64,000 bases of DNA from contig CAWAUO010000012.1 in the NCBI GenBank assembly GCA_963785245.1, positions 169,090 to 233,089 on the forward strand, in the 5' to 3' direction. The number at the start of each line of letters is the position of its first letter. Position 1 is the first letter of the stretch. The notes beneath the pieces were generated by a model. It was not told the DNA's origin. It made no database searches and saw only the letters and a list, made by a program, of their open reading frames with translations. The translations under genes were made by a program, and so were the position numbers. Shown in pieces: positions 17,837-26,466 of this stretch. The DNA comes from JAHEEL01 sp963785245 (GTDB lineage Bacteria; Actinomycetota; Acidimicrobiia; Spongiisociales; UBA5794).

Positions 17837-18918
17837 CCGACACCAAGGCCGATCCGGCACCCGACCGTCCCGACGCCGCGGATCCATCGGAGCTGCCGGA
17901 CGACATCATCATCAGGGTCAACCACCTGGTGAAGGAGTTCCCCATCACCAAGGGCGTCTTCTTCCGCAAGCAGGTGGGCGCCGTCAAGGCGGTGTCAGAC
18001 GTCTCGTTCGAGATCAAGAAGGGCGAGACGCTCGGTCTGGTTGGCGAATCGGGCTGCGGCAAATCCACGACGGCCCGCGCCCTCCTGCGGCTGCTCGAAC
18101 CAACATCCGGTGATGTCTGGTTCCGCGTCGAGGAGGACGATGGGGACGACGAGATCGTGAACGTCGCAACGGCGAAGAAGGAGCAGCTGCGCGGCGTCCG
18201 GCGCGATATGCAGATCGTCTTCCAGGATCCCTATGCGTCGCTGAACCCCAGGATGACGGTTGCGTCCATCATCGCTGAACCGCTCGTGGTCTACGGCGAG
18301 GGCTCCAAGCAGGAGCGACTGGACAAGGTCAAGGATCTCCTCAGGGTCGTCGGCCTCAGTCCTGAGCACGCCAATCGCTACCCCCACGAGTTCTCAGGCG
18401 GTCAGCGGCAACGCATCGGCGTGGCGAGGGCGTTGGCCCTGAATCCATCGTTCATGGTCCTCGACGAGCCCGTCTCGGCGCTCGATGTCTCGATCCAGGC
18501 ACAGGTCCTGAACCTGATGGACGACCTTCAGGATGAGTTCGGGCTGACCTACCTGTTCATTGCTCACGATCTCTCGGTGGTGCGCCACATCTCCGACCGG
18601 GTCGCCGTGATGTACCTCGGCAAGATGGTCGAACTGGCGGATCGCAATTCGCTGTACGACCGGCCGATGCATCCGTACACCCATGCGCTGTTGTCGGCGG
18701 TGCCGATCCCGGATCCGAACATCGAGATGAGCCGCCAGCGCATCATCCTCGAAGGCGACATCCCGTCACCCGCGAACCCGCCTCCCGGCTGTCGTTTCAA
18801 CACCCGCTGTCCGAAAGCCGTGGCCGGCACCTGCGATGTCCAGGAACCTGAGTTTCGCGAACTCGAGGAGGGCCACTGGGTCGCCTGCCACTTCCCGGAG
18901 ATCAAGCAGGTCTTCTGA
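17833..18918 (+). CDS. ABC transporter ATP-binding protein, OppF/DppF type
   Basis: Second ATPase of the importer, 361 residues. The GTG at 17833 overlaps the upstream stop (GTGA). A short acidic N-terminus precedes IRVNHLVKEFPI. Walker A GESGCGKS, the Q-loop in IVFQDPYASLNPRM (a typical OppF sequence), signature FSGGQRQRIGVARAL and Walker B FMVLDEPVSALD are visible. The C-terminal domain has CRFNTRC and later Cys residues. With the lipoprotein, two permeases and the first ATPase, it makes a complete importer; the substrate (peptide, nickel or other) cannot be decided from sequence. Confidence 0.95.
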   Translation: MTDTKADPAPDRPDAADPSELPDDIIIRVNHLVKEFPITKGVFFRKQVGAVKAVSDVSFEIKKGETLGLVGESGCGKSTTARALLRLLEPTSGDVWFRVEEDDGDDEIVNVATAKKEQLRGVRRDMQIVFQDPYASLNPRMTVASIIAEPLVVYGEGSKQERLDKVKDLLRVVGLSPEHANRYPHEFSGGQRQRIGVARALALNPSFMVLDEPVSALDVSIQAQVLNLMDDLQDEFGLTYLFIAHDLSVVRHISDRVAVMYLGKMVELADRNSLYDRPMHPYTHALLSAVPIPDPNIEMSRQRIILEGDIPSPANPPPGCRFNTRCPKAVAGTCDVQEPEFRELEEGHWVACHFPEIKQVF

Positions 18919-18941
18919 TCAGGGTTGGGTGACGGGGTTCC

Positions 18942-18947
18942 TATACT
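18942..18947 (+). promoter_or_regulatory. -10 box of the tRNA-Leu promoter
   Basis: TATACT lies 12 bases before the first base of the mature tRNA. No convincing -35 hexamer is seen at the right spacing. Position and sequence fit a stable-RNA promoter between the ABC operon and the tRNA. Confidence 0.45.
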
Positions 18948-18959
18948 CCCGTGCGCTAC

Positions 18960-19046
18960 GTCGGAGTGGCGGAATTGGTAGACGCGCATGGTTGAGGGCC
19001 ATGTGGGGGAAACCCCGTGGAAGTTCGAGTCTTCTCTCCGACACCA
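18960..19046 (+). tRNA. tRNA-Leu (GAG anticodon)
   Basis: Class II tRNA of 87 nt with an encoded CCA. The acceptor strands GTCGGAG (18960-18966) and CTCCGAC pair fully. The anticodon arm is CATGG-TTGAGGG-CCATG, giving anticodon GAG, which reads CUC and CUU. A long variable arm (TGGGGG...CCCCGT) and a T arm with loop TTCGAGT follow. The long variable arm and the GGAATTGGTAGACGC D-arm are diagnostic of leucine tRNA. Confidence 0.97.
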
Positions 19047-19080
19047 ACAACCCCTTGGGCACCACCCCTTGGGGTTGTTG
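19045..19080 (+). terminator. hairpin directly after tRNA-Leu
   Basis: CAACAACCCC (19045-19054) and GGGGTTGTTG (19071-19080) form a perfect 10-bp stem with a 16-nt loop. The stem begins inside the CCA end of the tRNA. There is no T tract, but position and stability fit a terminator or 3'-processing signal. Confidence 0.6.
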
Positions 19081-19256
19081 CATGTTCCGGGTCGCGCTCT
19101 GCTACCCGATGCTCTCGTCGCTTCGGCAGCCCAACCGCTTGAGCCTGCCTCGGTGGAGCCCGTGGTCGCGGAGTAGAGTCGCTTGTGGTGCGCCCGCGGG
19201 GATGATCCACTCCGACCCATTTCTGTCGGGCGCCTCTGCGGGAGTGCCACCTCTCC

Positions 19257-19766
19257 AGTTTCGCCGTTGGGCGTTCGGACGCCATCCTCACGGTGGATGT
19301 CGGCAACGACACGTCCGCCTACGGGCACTGCTTCGAGTCCAGAGGTGGCCAGGACGTGCTGATGTCCGGGTACCTCGGATCGATCGGATTCGCGCTCCCG
19401 GCCGCGCTTGGTGCATTCGCCGCGACACGCGGTTCCCGGCCGATCGTCTCGATCTCCGGGGATGGCGGACTGGGCCAGTATCTCGCCGAGTTCATCACGG
19501 CTGTGAAGTACTCGATGCCGATCACGCACATCGTGCTCAACAACGATGAACTCGCCAAGATCAGCCGCGAACAGGTATCGGTGCTGCGTCCGGTATGGCA
19601 GACGTCGCTGGTCAATCCAGACTTCGCGGCCTACGCCGGAATGTGCGGCGGCCGGGGCCTTCGCGTTGATGATGCGGAGGACCTTGAGATCGTGCTCGAG
19701 GAGGCGCTCAGGGTCACCGATGCCCCATCGATGGTTGAGATCCGCACATCCCCCCGGTGGACATGA
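19257..19766 (+). pseudogene. 5'-truncated thiamine-diphosphate enzyme (C-terminal domain only)
   Basis: About 165 residues match only the C-terminal ThDP-binding domain of the pyruvate oxidase/acetolactate synthase superfamily, whose full proteins have about 550 residues. The fragment begins near GRSDAILTVDVGN and holds the ThDP motif from SGDGGLG to VLNNDEL, and it ends normally at 19766. The reading frame is open upstream to about 19206, but nothing before 19257 looks homologous and there is no ribosome binding site. The first possible start is GTG 19293. Without the substrate-binding and middle domains it is unlikely to be active. It lies 210 bp after tRNA-Leu, which suggests a remnant of a deletion or insertion there. 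Confidence 0.7.
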
Positions 19767-19830
19767 GCACGGTCACCATGAACGGCGGCTCACGCCGTAT
19801 CCTCGGCACCGACCAAAGCGAGGAATCTCT

Positions 19831-20997
19831 GTGATTCACATCACGCTGTCCGGCGACATCTTCCTGAAGTCCAGGCGTACCCAACCGGCCATGATTCGAC
19901 GCGTCCTCGCCAATCTTCGCCAAGCGCTCGCCCAGACCGGATTCGATGGTTCACTCGAACGCCTCGGCTCCCACCGGTTCGCTCTCGACCCCGGAGACCG
20001 GATCGCCGAGGTCGTCGAGAACGCCACGCGTGTGTTCGGCGTGGGATCGGTCGACGAGATGGTCGAGGTCGATGGTGGAAGCGTCGACCTCCTCGCGGCT
20101 GATGTTGCCCGGCTCGCCGCTGAGCGGGTCGCCGGCAGAACATTCGGGATCCGCGCGAAGCGCAGCGGGAACCACGATTGGCGTTCCTACGACCTGGCCT
20201 GCAAGGCAGGAGATCTGCTGGTAGCTGCGGGTGGAATCGTCAACCTCGACAACCCAGATGAGCTCGTCGAGATTACCGTCCTCGACGATCGAGCGTTTCT
20301 CGTGGTTGAACGCCACCAGGGACCGGGCGGGCTGCCGGTGGGGACGCAGGAACCGCTCCTCACCCTCATCTCCGGCGGCTTCGACTCCGTGGTCGCGGCG
20401 TGGATGATGATGTCGCGGGGGAGTCCGGTCGAGTTCGTCCACTTCACGCTCTCGTGCTCGCAGTCCGACCATGCGCTGGCCGTCGCCCGTTCGTTGTGGG
20501 AGCGGTGGGGGTACGGCACGGATCCGGTTGTTCACGTTGTCGAGTTCCAACCGGTCAAGGACGCTCTGATCGAGCACGTTGACGTCCGGATGCGTCAGGT
20601 GGCCCTCAAGGTGCTCATGGCGCGAGCAGCATCCCAGATCGCCAAGGAACAGGGAATCCTCGCTCTCGTCACCGGCGACGCGTTGGGCCAGGTCTCGTCG
20701 CAGACGTTGCCACACCTCGTCGGCGTCTCCGAGGCGGCCGATGTCCCGTTGTTGCGGCCGCTGCTCGGCCTCCCGAAGGAAGCCATCATCGACTACGCAC
20801 GCCGCATCGGCACCGCCGAGATCTCGGCGCGGGCCCAAGAGGTCTGCGACCTCTCGGAGGGCAGGCCGGTCGCTACGGGTGCCAGCCCCTATCACGTGGG
20901 CCGCTCGGTGCGCAACGTACCGGAGATGCTGATGGAGGACGCGCTGGCGACGCGCAAGACGTTCCAGATCAAGGACTGGTTCCCCGGCGCGATGTGA
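19831..20997 (+). CDS. thiI: ThiI, tRNA 4-thiouridine synthetase
   Basis: ThiI adenylates and thiolates U8 of tRNA, and in some species supplies sulfur for thiamine. The 388-residue protein starts at GTG 19831 after GAGGA. An N-terminal ferredoxin-like and THUMP region (residues about 1-160) is followed by the PP-loop ATPase domain with LISGGFDSVVAAW (canonical SGGxDS). Asp and Cys residues follow, including Cys in VHFTLSCSQ and in EVCDLS near the C-terminus. There is no rhodanese extension, so it is the short form. Its end overlaps the convergent PLP gene by 29 bp. Confidence 0.93.
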   Translation: MIHITLSGDIFLKSRRTQPAMIRRVLANLRQALAQTGFDGSLERLGSHRFALDPGDRIAEVVENATRVFGVGSVDEMVEVDGGSVDLLAADVARLAAERVAGRTFGIRAKRSGNHDWRSYDLACKAGDLLVAAGGIVNLDNPDELVEITVLDDRAFLVVERHQGPGGLPVGTQEPLLTLISGGFDSVVAAWMMMSRGSPVEFVHFTLSCSQSDHALAVARSLWERWGYGTDPVVHVVEFQPVKDALIEHVDVRMRQVALKVLMARAASQIAKEQGILALVTGDALGQVSSQTLPHLVGVSEAADVPLLRPLLGLPKEAIIDYARRIGTAEISARAQEVCDLSEGRPVATGASPYHVGRSVRNVPEMLMEDALATRKTFQIKDWFPGAM

Positions 20998-21943
20998 GCG
21001 CCTGGGCTGCAGTGAGCCAGGCGAAATCGGTGTTGCCGCCGGAGATGATCACACCGACGCGCCGATCGTGGAAGCGGTCGGGTTCAGTGCGCAGCGCGGC
21101 GAGGGGAGTGGCGCCCGACGGCTCCACGACCAGCTTCATCCGCTGAAGCAGGAAGTACGCGGCCTCGAGGATCGCTGCCTCCGTGACTCGAATCACTTCG
21201 GTCCCGAGTGCATTGAGAATCGAGAATGGTCGCGCACCGATGCCGGTGAGGAGGCCGTCGGCCAGGGTCACCGGCGACTCGATCGCCGGCTGGCGGACCC
21301 CCGTCTGGAGCGAGCGGTAGGCGTCGTCGACGGCGAACGGTTCCGCACCGACGACTCGGATGGTTCGTTTCTGGCCGCTGCCGACGGTTCCGGCACCGGA
21401 GAGCAAGCCACCGCCGCCGATCGGTGCCACCACCACGTCGAGGTCCGGGACCTGTTCGATCAACTCGAGGGTCGCAGTGCCCTGACCGGCGATCACCGCA
21501 GGATCGTCGAACGGATGGATGAGGGCAGCTCCGGTTCTTTCCACCACCGCGGCGGCCGCCGATTCGCGTTCCGCGTGTTCGCAGAGGACCACCTCGGCGC
21601 CGTAGGACTTCACCGCATCGATCTTCAGCGCCGGGGCTGTGCGGGGCATGACGACCCACGCGGGGAGTTCGCGGATCGAGGCCGCATAGGCAATGGCCTG
21701 GCCGTGGTTCCCGGACGAGTGGGTTGCGACGCCTCGCGTGTCGTCCGGCAACTGCAAGACGGCATTGGCGGCACCACGCGCCTTGAACGCTCCGACCTTC
21801 TGAAGGTTCTCGGCCTTGAAGAAGACCCGGAATCCGAGTTCTCGATCGAGCGTCGACGACGTGAATACCGGGGTCCGATGGACGAACGGGTCAATACGAG
21901 CGGCGGCGGCTTCGACATCGGCCAGCGTCACGGGAAGGGCCAT
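20969..21943 (-). CDS. PLP-dependent threonine/serine dehydratase family protein
   Basis: Fold-type II PLP enzyme of 324 residues, related to threonine ammonia-lyase and serine racemase. The Schiff-base lysine lies in VGAFKARGA (about residue 52). The Asn of SSGNHGQA and the phosphate-binding GGGGLLSG loop are present. No ACT regulatory domain follows, so this is the short catabolic or racemase-like form, not IlvA1. Expected reactions are deamination of threonine or serine, or serine racemisation. Its start and the stop of the upstream membrane-protein gene overlap (TGATG), so the two form a minus-strand operon. Confidence 0.88.
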   Translation of the reverse strand: MALPVTLADVEAAAARIDPFVHRTPVFTSSTLDRELGFRVFFKAENLQKVGAFKARGAANAVLQLPDDTRGVATHSSGNHGQAIAYAASIRELPAWVVMPRTAPALKIDAVKSYGAEVVLCEHAERESAAAAVVERTGAALIHPFDDPAVIAGQGTATLELIEQVPDLDVVVAPIGGGGLLSGAGTVGSGQKRTIRVVGAEPFAVDDAYRSLQTGVRQPAIESPVTLADGLLTGIGARPFSILNALGTEVIRVTEAAILEAAYFLLQRMKLVVEPSGATPLAALRTEPDRFHDRRVGVIISGGNTDFAWLTAAQALTSRRGTSP

Positions 21944-22614
21944 CAGGTGGGCTCCTGGTTTCGGGGCACGGTCATGGACACGAAGTAGGCGCCGAGCGCA
22001 CCCGCGGAGAGGACGTGCCAGAGCGCGTGGAACTGCAGGAGCGAGTCAGGGTCACACGTGGAGGCGGTTGAGCGCCCAAGAACGTTGAACAGGAGGGACA
22101 TCGCAAGCAGGGTGAGTGCTGTGGCATACCAGCGGCCGTCGATGCCGCCGACCCGATGCATGAGCACGTCGGACAGCACGAGCGCGCCGACCGCGATCCC
22201 GGTCAACACGTTGGTCGACGAGGGGATGAGGATCAGGAGGAGGGAGATCGTCGCACCAACGGCGCCGAAGGCGAGCCATGCCGTCCTCCTGCGGATCCCG
22301 TACGACGATGCCGGATCCATCAATGCTACGAACCACAGGGTTGCCAGGAAGGTCACATCGTGGACGAAACCTGCGCCCGCCGATTGCGGACCGTGATAGA
22401 GAAAGCTCCCGACCCCCGTTGCGGCCATCAGAACGCCGAACGCGATCCGCATGGCCCGTTCCGCTGGAGCGGCGCGCCGTGCCGAGACGATGACAACGAT
22501 CCCGACGAGCGTGTAGGCAAGGCTCGTCCAGGCCTCGACTGGTTGCAGGAGCCAGCCATCGCCGAGCGCTTCGCAATCGCCGATCCCGAGGGTGGTGGTC
22601 ATCGCCGCAATCAT
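21943..22614 (-). CDS. CREST-superfamily (ceramidase-like) membrane protein
   Basis: Membrane protein of 223 residues with about seven hydrophobic helices. It carries the scattered motifs of the CREST hydrolase superfamily (alkaline ceramidases, PAQR, Per1): GDCEALGDGW near the N-terminus, a Ser-x3-His element in GSFLYHGPQ, an Asp in VHDVTF, and HALWHVLSAG near the C-terminus. In ceramidases these Ser, His and Asp residues coordinate zinc. The substrate is unknown; an amide or lipid hydrolase is possible. The first Met is at 22614, with a second in-frame Met four codons later. Its stop overlaps the PLP gene start. Confidence 0.7.
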   Translation of the reverse strand: MIAAMTTTLGIGDCEALGDGWLLQPVEAWTSLAYTLVGIVVIVSARRAAPAERAMRIAFGVLMAATGVGSFLYHGPQSAGAGFVHDVTFLATLWFVALMDPASSYGIRRRTAWLAFGAVGATISLLLILIPSSTNVLTGIAVGALVLSDVLMHRVGGIDGRWYATALTLLAMSLLFNVLGRSTASTCDPDSLLQFHALWHVLSAGALGAYFVSMTVPRNQEPT

Positions 22615-22712
22615 GAAAGCAGGCTACCGCGCGGTGTGCCCGCGTTGGCACTCTGCCTCTGCCTGTGGATAGATCCGTCAAGAAACCACACTAGGTGGCC
22701 GAAAAGTTCTAG

Positions 22713-22741
22713 TTGAAGGCTCAGAGTAGTCGTCTTACACT
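22713..22741 (+). promoter_or_regulatory. sigma-70-type promoter for the DivIVA gene
   Basis: TTGAAG (22713-22718) and TACACT (22736-22741) are spaced by 17 bases, 46 bp before the DivIVA start codon. The region between the divergent 22614 and 22787 starts holds no other gene. Confidence 0.55.
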
Positions 22742-22786
22742 GATCGCCCCGGTGTTGGGCTGCACTGGATGCAAGGAGGTCGTCAC

Positions 22787-23569
22787 ATGGACTCGCTGGC
22801 AGAATCGATCGAACGCCGATCGTTCGATGTGGGGCGCCGCGGGTACGACCGTCGGCAAGTGGACGGATTCCTTGATGAGATGGCGGTGTCGATCGCGGCT
22901 CTGGAGGAAGAGCTCCGAGACACCCTGATCTACAACCGGGAACTCGAGCGTCGTCGCGTCGGGGGTCGCGAGGCCGAGGAATCGGTTGAGAGCGCCTACG
23001 TAGCTGCTGCAGACGCAAAGCAGAAACTCCTATCCAATGCCGAGGAACGCGCGGCCACGATGCTCCGCGACGCCGAGATTGAAGCGGCGCGACTGCTGAC
23101 CGAGCCGCGAGCCGCCGCCGAGCAGGCACGACGTGACGCGGAGGGGCTCCTGCTCCAGGCGCAAGCGCGCCTCGACTCCGCGAACGAGGAAGCGACTAAG
23201 ATCGTCGAAGACGTCGAATCAGCGCGCGCCGAGGCGATTCGCCTCGGCGAGATCGACATTGCCACCGCTACTGGCGAGGCTGAGCGTCTTCGGGCCGAAG
23301 CCGCGATGGAGGCGTCCCGAGTGGAGGATGCAGCAAGGGTGGAAGCGGATCGGGTTGTCGCTGAGGCGACGGAGCGCGCCTCTGAGGTCTACGAAGCCGA
23401 GCGCCGCAGGGCTATCGAGAGGTTCGCTCAGAGTCGAGATGAATACGAAGAACTCGCTCGGCGCCTTCGTGCGCTGAAAGAGGCAACAGGGGACATGCTC
23501 ACGAACGCTCTCCGCGACTACGAAGCGATTCGCGTTGTGCTCGACGAGTCCGCGGTTGAGGCGAGCTGA
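22787..23569 (+). CDS. DivIVA-domain coiled-coil protein
   Basis: Protein of 260 residues with an N-terminal DivIVA lipid-binding motif (FDVGRRGYDRRQVDGFLDEM, residues about 12-31), followed by an almost continuous Ala/Glu/Arg coiled coil. DivIVA/Wag31 proteins mark curved membrane at poles and septa and organise wall growth in actinobacteria. AAGGAGGTC at 22773-22781 is a strong ribosome binding site for ATG 22787. It is shorter and more Ala-rich than typical Wag31, so it could be a paralogue such as a SepIVA-like protein. The next genes encode an OmpA-like envelope protein and a microprotein, in keeping with an envelope role. Confidence 0.88.
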   Translation: MDSLAESIERRSFDVGRRGYDRRQVDGFLDEMAVSIAALEEELRDTLIYNRELERRRVGGREAEESVESAYVAAADAKQKLLSNAEERAATMLRDAEIEAARLLTEPRAAAEQARRDAEGLLLQAQARLDSANEEATKIVEDVESARAEAIRLGEIDIATATGEAERLRAEAAMEASRVEDAARVEADRVVAEATERASEVYEAERRRAIERFAQSRDEYEELARRLRALKEATGDMLTNALRDYEAIRVVLDESAVEAS

Positions 23570-23635
23570 TTCGGAAGCGATGGTTGCCTGAATTGAGAAC
23601 GGTTGTGCCCAAGACCGATAGCATTTCAAGGAATC

Positions 23636-24859
23636 ATGCCGAATCGTACATCGAAACGTCTCCGCCAGCTTGATCGCCGAGCCAGCACAAAATCGCAATC
23701 GGCGAGTTCGCGCCCAGGATCTCCCGACGCAGCCAGTACTGATGTGTCGTGGGCAGCGTTCGTTGCAGGTACGATGCTGGTGGTCTTGGTGTTCACGGCA
23801 CTCGCCGCGTTCTTCGGAACTCGAGCGGTCGAGTCGGATATCGAGCAGCGAGTGGACCAGGCACTTGGCGAGGCCGGCTTCGATGACATAACCACCGACG
23901 CTTCAGGTCTCGCTGTCGCCCTCAAGGGCCAGTACCGGGAGGGGCAAGATCTCGATGCCGGGATTCAGTCTGTTGCCTCGCTGGTTGGCGTCGGATCGAT
24001 CGACGCGTCGGGAGTCTGGGAGATCGACGCTGCCGTAGCCGTCGACGTCGAGATCGTGGGAGCGCCCGTCGTATTCACGTGGAGTGGAGAATCCGTCACG
24101 GTGGCCGGTGCGGTCTCAACGGAGGAGCAATTGATTTTCGTCGAGGAATCGCTTGCGGCCGTGAGCCTCGGCGAGGACGGTGAGATTCGATTTGCAGCGA
24201 TCGACACCGGCGACGTCGAAGTTGTCGAAGGCCTCGCATCGGAGGACGAGTGGATCGGAACCAGCATCGCCCTCGTCGGTGTTCTGGCATCCACGCTCAA
24301 CGAGGGTTCAGTCGCCGTCAATCCGTCCGGTGAAGTGGTGACGACATCTGGCAAGACCGAGACGCGACAGGAGAAGCGCGATCTCGTCGTAGCAACGGAT
24401 GATCTTGTGGTCGCCCTCGGTGCCGACGGTTTCGACTTCACCGATGGCGTACTTGGTCCGCCGAAGCCGCCTGCGCCGACGAAGGCAGAGGTCGAGGAAC
24501 TTGACCGAACTCTCTCCGAACTGATCGAGGGCAAGGTTGTCGAGTTCGAGTTCGCGAGCGATCAGCTCACCGATGACGGCACGGCGCTGCTTGACGATCT
24601 ACTTGTTGCTCTCGTGGAGTTCCCTGCGGTCTCGGTGGAGATTGCGGGTCACGCGGACACCGACGGGAATGCCGACCGGAACCTGGACCTGTCGCAACGG
24701 AGGGCCGATGCCGTTGTCGCCTACTTCGTGAGCCGCGGGGAAAGCCCGGACCGCTTCATCGCGGTCGGCTACGGTGACACGCGTCCGATCGCCGACAACT
24801 CGACCGCAGCGGGTCGGCAGAAGAACCGCCGTATCGAGTTCATTGCGCTGGAGGGATAG
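23636..24859 (+). CDS. OmpA-domain membrane protein, ArfA/OmpATb-like
   Basis: Protein of 407 residues. A basic cytoplasmic N-terminus and one membrane helix (about residues 39-60) anchor it. A central acidic region of about 200 residues has two BON-like repeats (SIDASGVWEIDAAVAVDVEI and SVAVNPSGEVVTTSG types). An OmpA peptidoglycan-binding domain closes it: VEFEFASDQLTDDG, VEIAGHADTDGN with the meso-diaminopimelate-contacting Asp, LSQRRADAVVAYF, and GYGDTRPIADN with the Arg. The order helix-BON-OmpA resembles mycobacterial ArfA (OmpATb). Likely role: tethering the membrane to peptidoglycan. The stop overlaps the next microprotein start. Confidence 0.85.
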   Translation: MPNRTSKRLRQLDRRASTKSQSASSRPGSPDAASTDVSWAAFVAGTMLVVLVFTALAAFFGTRAVESDIEQRVDQALGEAGFDDITTDASGLAVALKGQYREGQDLDAGIQSVASLVGVGSIDASGVWEIDAAVAVDVEIVGAPVVFTWSGESVTVAGAVSTEEQLIFVEESLAAVSLGEDGEIRFAAIDTGDVEVVEGLASEDEWIGTSIALVGVLASTLNEGSVAVNPSGEVVTTSGKTETRQEKRDLVVATDDLVVALGADGFDFTDGVLGPPKPPAPTKAEVEELDRTLSELIEGKVVEFEFASDQLTDDGTALLDDLLVALVEFPAVSVEIAGHADTDGNADRNLDLSQRRADAVVAYFVSRGESPDRFIAVGYGDTRPIADNSTAAGRQKNRRIEFIALEG

Positions 24860-24981
24860 TGCTGTACGTCGGGTCACAGATCGTCATCTGGATCGTCCTC
24901 GCTGTCGCTCTCGGCTTCGCCATCGGGTGGATGGTGAAAGGCCGACGCGGGATGAGGGTCAAGCAGCGCAAGCGATACTGA
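24859..24981 (+). CDS. 40-residue single-helix membrane microprotein
   Basis: GTG 24859 overlaps the stop of the OmpA-like gene (TAGTG) and opens a 40-codon frame ending at TGA 24979-24981. The product VLYVGSQIVIWIVLAVALGF... has one hydrophobic helix (residues about 7-26) followed by a strongly basic tail (KGRRGMRVKQRKRY). GGAGGGA ends just before the GTG and could serve as ribosome binding site. No family is recognised. Coupling to the OmpA-like gene and the positive-inside topology suggest a partner or stabiliser of that envelope protein; this is inference. Confidence 0.55.
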   Translation: MLYVGSQIVIWIVLAVALGFAIGWMVKGRRGMRVKQRKRY

Positions 24982-25043
24982 TCCCACGCGAGTCGCCTGC
25001 ACCCTCCCTGTGTCGGACGGATTCCGTGATCGGATTCGGTTTG

Positions 25044-26372
25044 CTAATCGCCTGCGTTCGTCGCGGGGGCTTCGTCGTGCGGGTCGGCCATGACCGGATC
25101 CCGGACAAGAGCGGTTCCGAGGAGGAACGTCGCGATGCCGAGCACCAGCAGCGAACCTCCGACGTAGACCGGGACCACACCGATCTGTCCGGCGATCATG
25201 CCTCCGAGTGCTGCTCCGATCGGAAGGCCGAGCCACGCCAGCGTGCGTGATGCCGCGATCACCCTGCCGAGCAGCTCCGGCGGGGTCAGGCGCTGGCGCA
25301 TCGTCGTCAGAGAGACATTGACCCACGCCATGCCGGCGAACGTGAGACCCGCGGGGATCACGGCGATGAACGAACCGATCAAGGCGAGAGCGAGGAATCC
25401 GCCGCCCACCATGAACAAGCCAACGACATACATGGTGCCGAGCGGGACGCGCGCCGAGATCCGGGGAGCGAAGACTGCGCCGATTGCTCCGATCGCGGCG
25501 TTGAGCGCGTAGAACAGGCCGATACTTGCTCCGACTTCGGTGAGGTCGCCGACTGCCGTGGCCGGCTGGTCGAGGACTTCGGTGACCACGAAAAGCACCA
25601 GCAGCGCCTCCAGCGGTTGAAACACGAGATTGGTGAGGGTCCCGCCGAGCGTGGCCCACCGAAGGCGAGGGTCGTCGAGAAGGAACCGGAGTCCGTCGAC
25701 GAGCGAGTCGCGAAAGGCTTCGCTCGACACTCCAGGCCGGTCATGGACGACGCGCAGCATGGTGAGAAACAGAGCCGACAAGAGGAACGTTGCGGCGTTG
25801 ATGAGGAACGCGACTGCGAATCCCCCGCTCAAGGCGATCAGAATTCCGCCAACGAGTGGTCCGATGCTGTAGGTCGCCATGCGCGCGACCGCAAGCTGGG
25901 AGTTGGCGTCGATCAGCATGTCGTCGTCGATCACCGACGGCATGAGCGTCTGCAGCCCGGAGTCGAAGAACACCGACAGGGTCCCGATGATGAACGCTAC
26001 GCCGAAGACGAGCCACCGAGTACCGGCTCCGTTTGCCGCGGCGAAGGCGAGCCCGGCGAACACCCCCGCCCTGGCGAGATCGACCGCGATCAGTGCCCCG
26101 CGGAGGTTTCTCCACCGATCGAGGATTACCCCTGCGACCAGTCCGAAGAGCAGCATCGGCAGCGTCTCGGCGGCGGCGGTCAATCCGAGGTCGATCGGTT
26201 CGGCCGTGAGGGCGAGGATGAAATAGGGCAGCGAGAAGAACGCGATGTAGTCCCCAAAGAGGGACACGGCCTGTCCGCCGACCAGGGGGAGCATGTTGCG
26301 GCGAGCCCTGCGGCGTTCGGCTACCCCGAAGGGATCATCGAGGCTGTTTTCGCCGTGCTCTCCCGAGTCCAT
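25044..26372 (-). CDS. MFS transporter
   Basis: Major facilitator superfamily protein of 442 residues with about twelve hydrophobic helices. The loop motif ILDRWRNLRGALI between helices 2 and 3 matches MFS motif A in degenerate form. The overall pattern (NMLPLVGGQAVSLFGDYIAF at the start, FDSGLQTLMPSVI after helix 4) resembles EntS/MFS_3 family exporters. The substrate is unknown. The gene stands alone on the minus strand, convergent with the OmpA/microprotein pair and divergent from the small-membrane-protein cassette. Confidence 0.87.
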   Translation of the reverse strand: MDSGEHGENSLDDPFGVAERRRARRNMLPLVGGQAVSLFGDYIAFFSLPYFILALTAEPIDLGLTAAAETLPMLLFGLVAGVILDRWRNLRGALIAVDLARAGVFAGLAFAAANGAGTRWLVFGVAFIIGTLSVFFDSGLQTLMPSVIDDDMLIDANSQLAVARMATYSIGPLVGGILIALSGGFAVAFLINAATFLLSALFLTMLRVVHDRPGVSSEAFRDSLVDGLRFLLDDPRLRWATLGGTLTNLVFQPLEALLVLFVVTEVLDQPATAVGDLTEVGASIGLFYALNAAIGAIGAVFAPRISARVPLGTMYVVGLFMVGGGFLALALIGSFIAVIPAGLTFAGMAWVNVSLTTMRQRLTPPELLGRVIAASRTLAWLGLPIGAALGGMIAGQIGVVPVYVGGSLLVLGIATFLLGTALVRDPVMADPHDEAPATNAGD

Positions 26373-26466
26373 GTTCGCGTGGCATGGTACCCGACTCAGG
26401 GGTGCGAGCGTGACCGTCGCGAAAGCGATTACGCTAGGGGTTCACCGACCATGCTGAGGAACAGAG

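Noticed and set aside
18960..19830. Integrated element with attachment sites at tRNA-Leu
   Set aside because: No direct repeat of the tRNA 3' end and no integrase were found downstream; only the truncated ThDP gene hints at past rearrangement.
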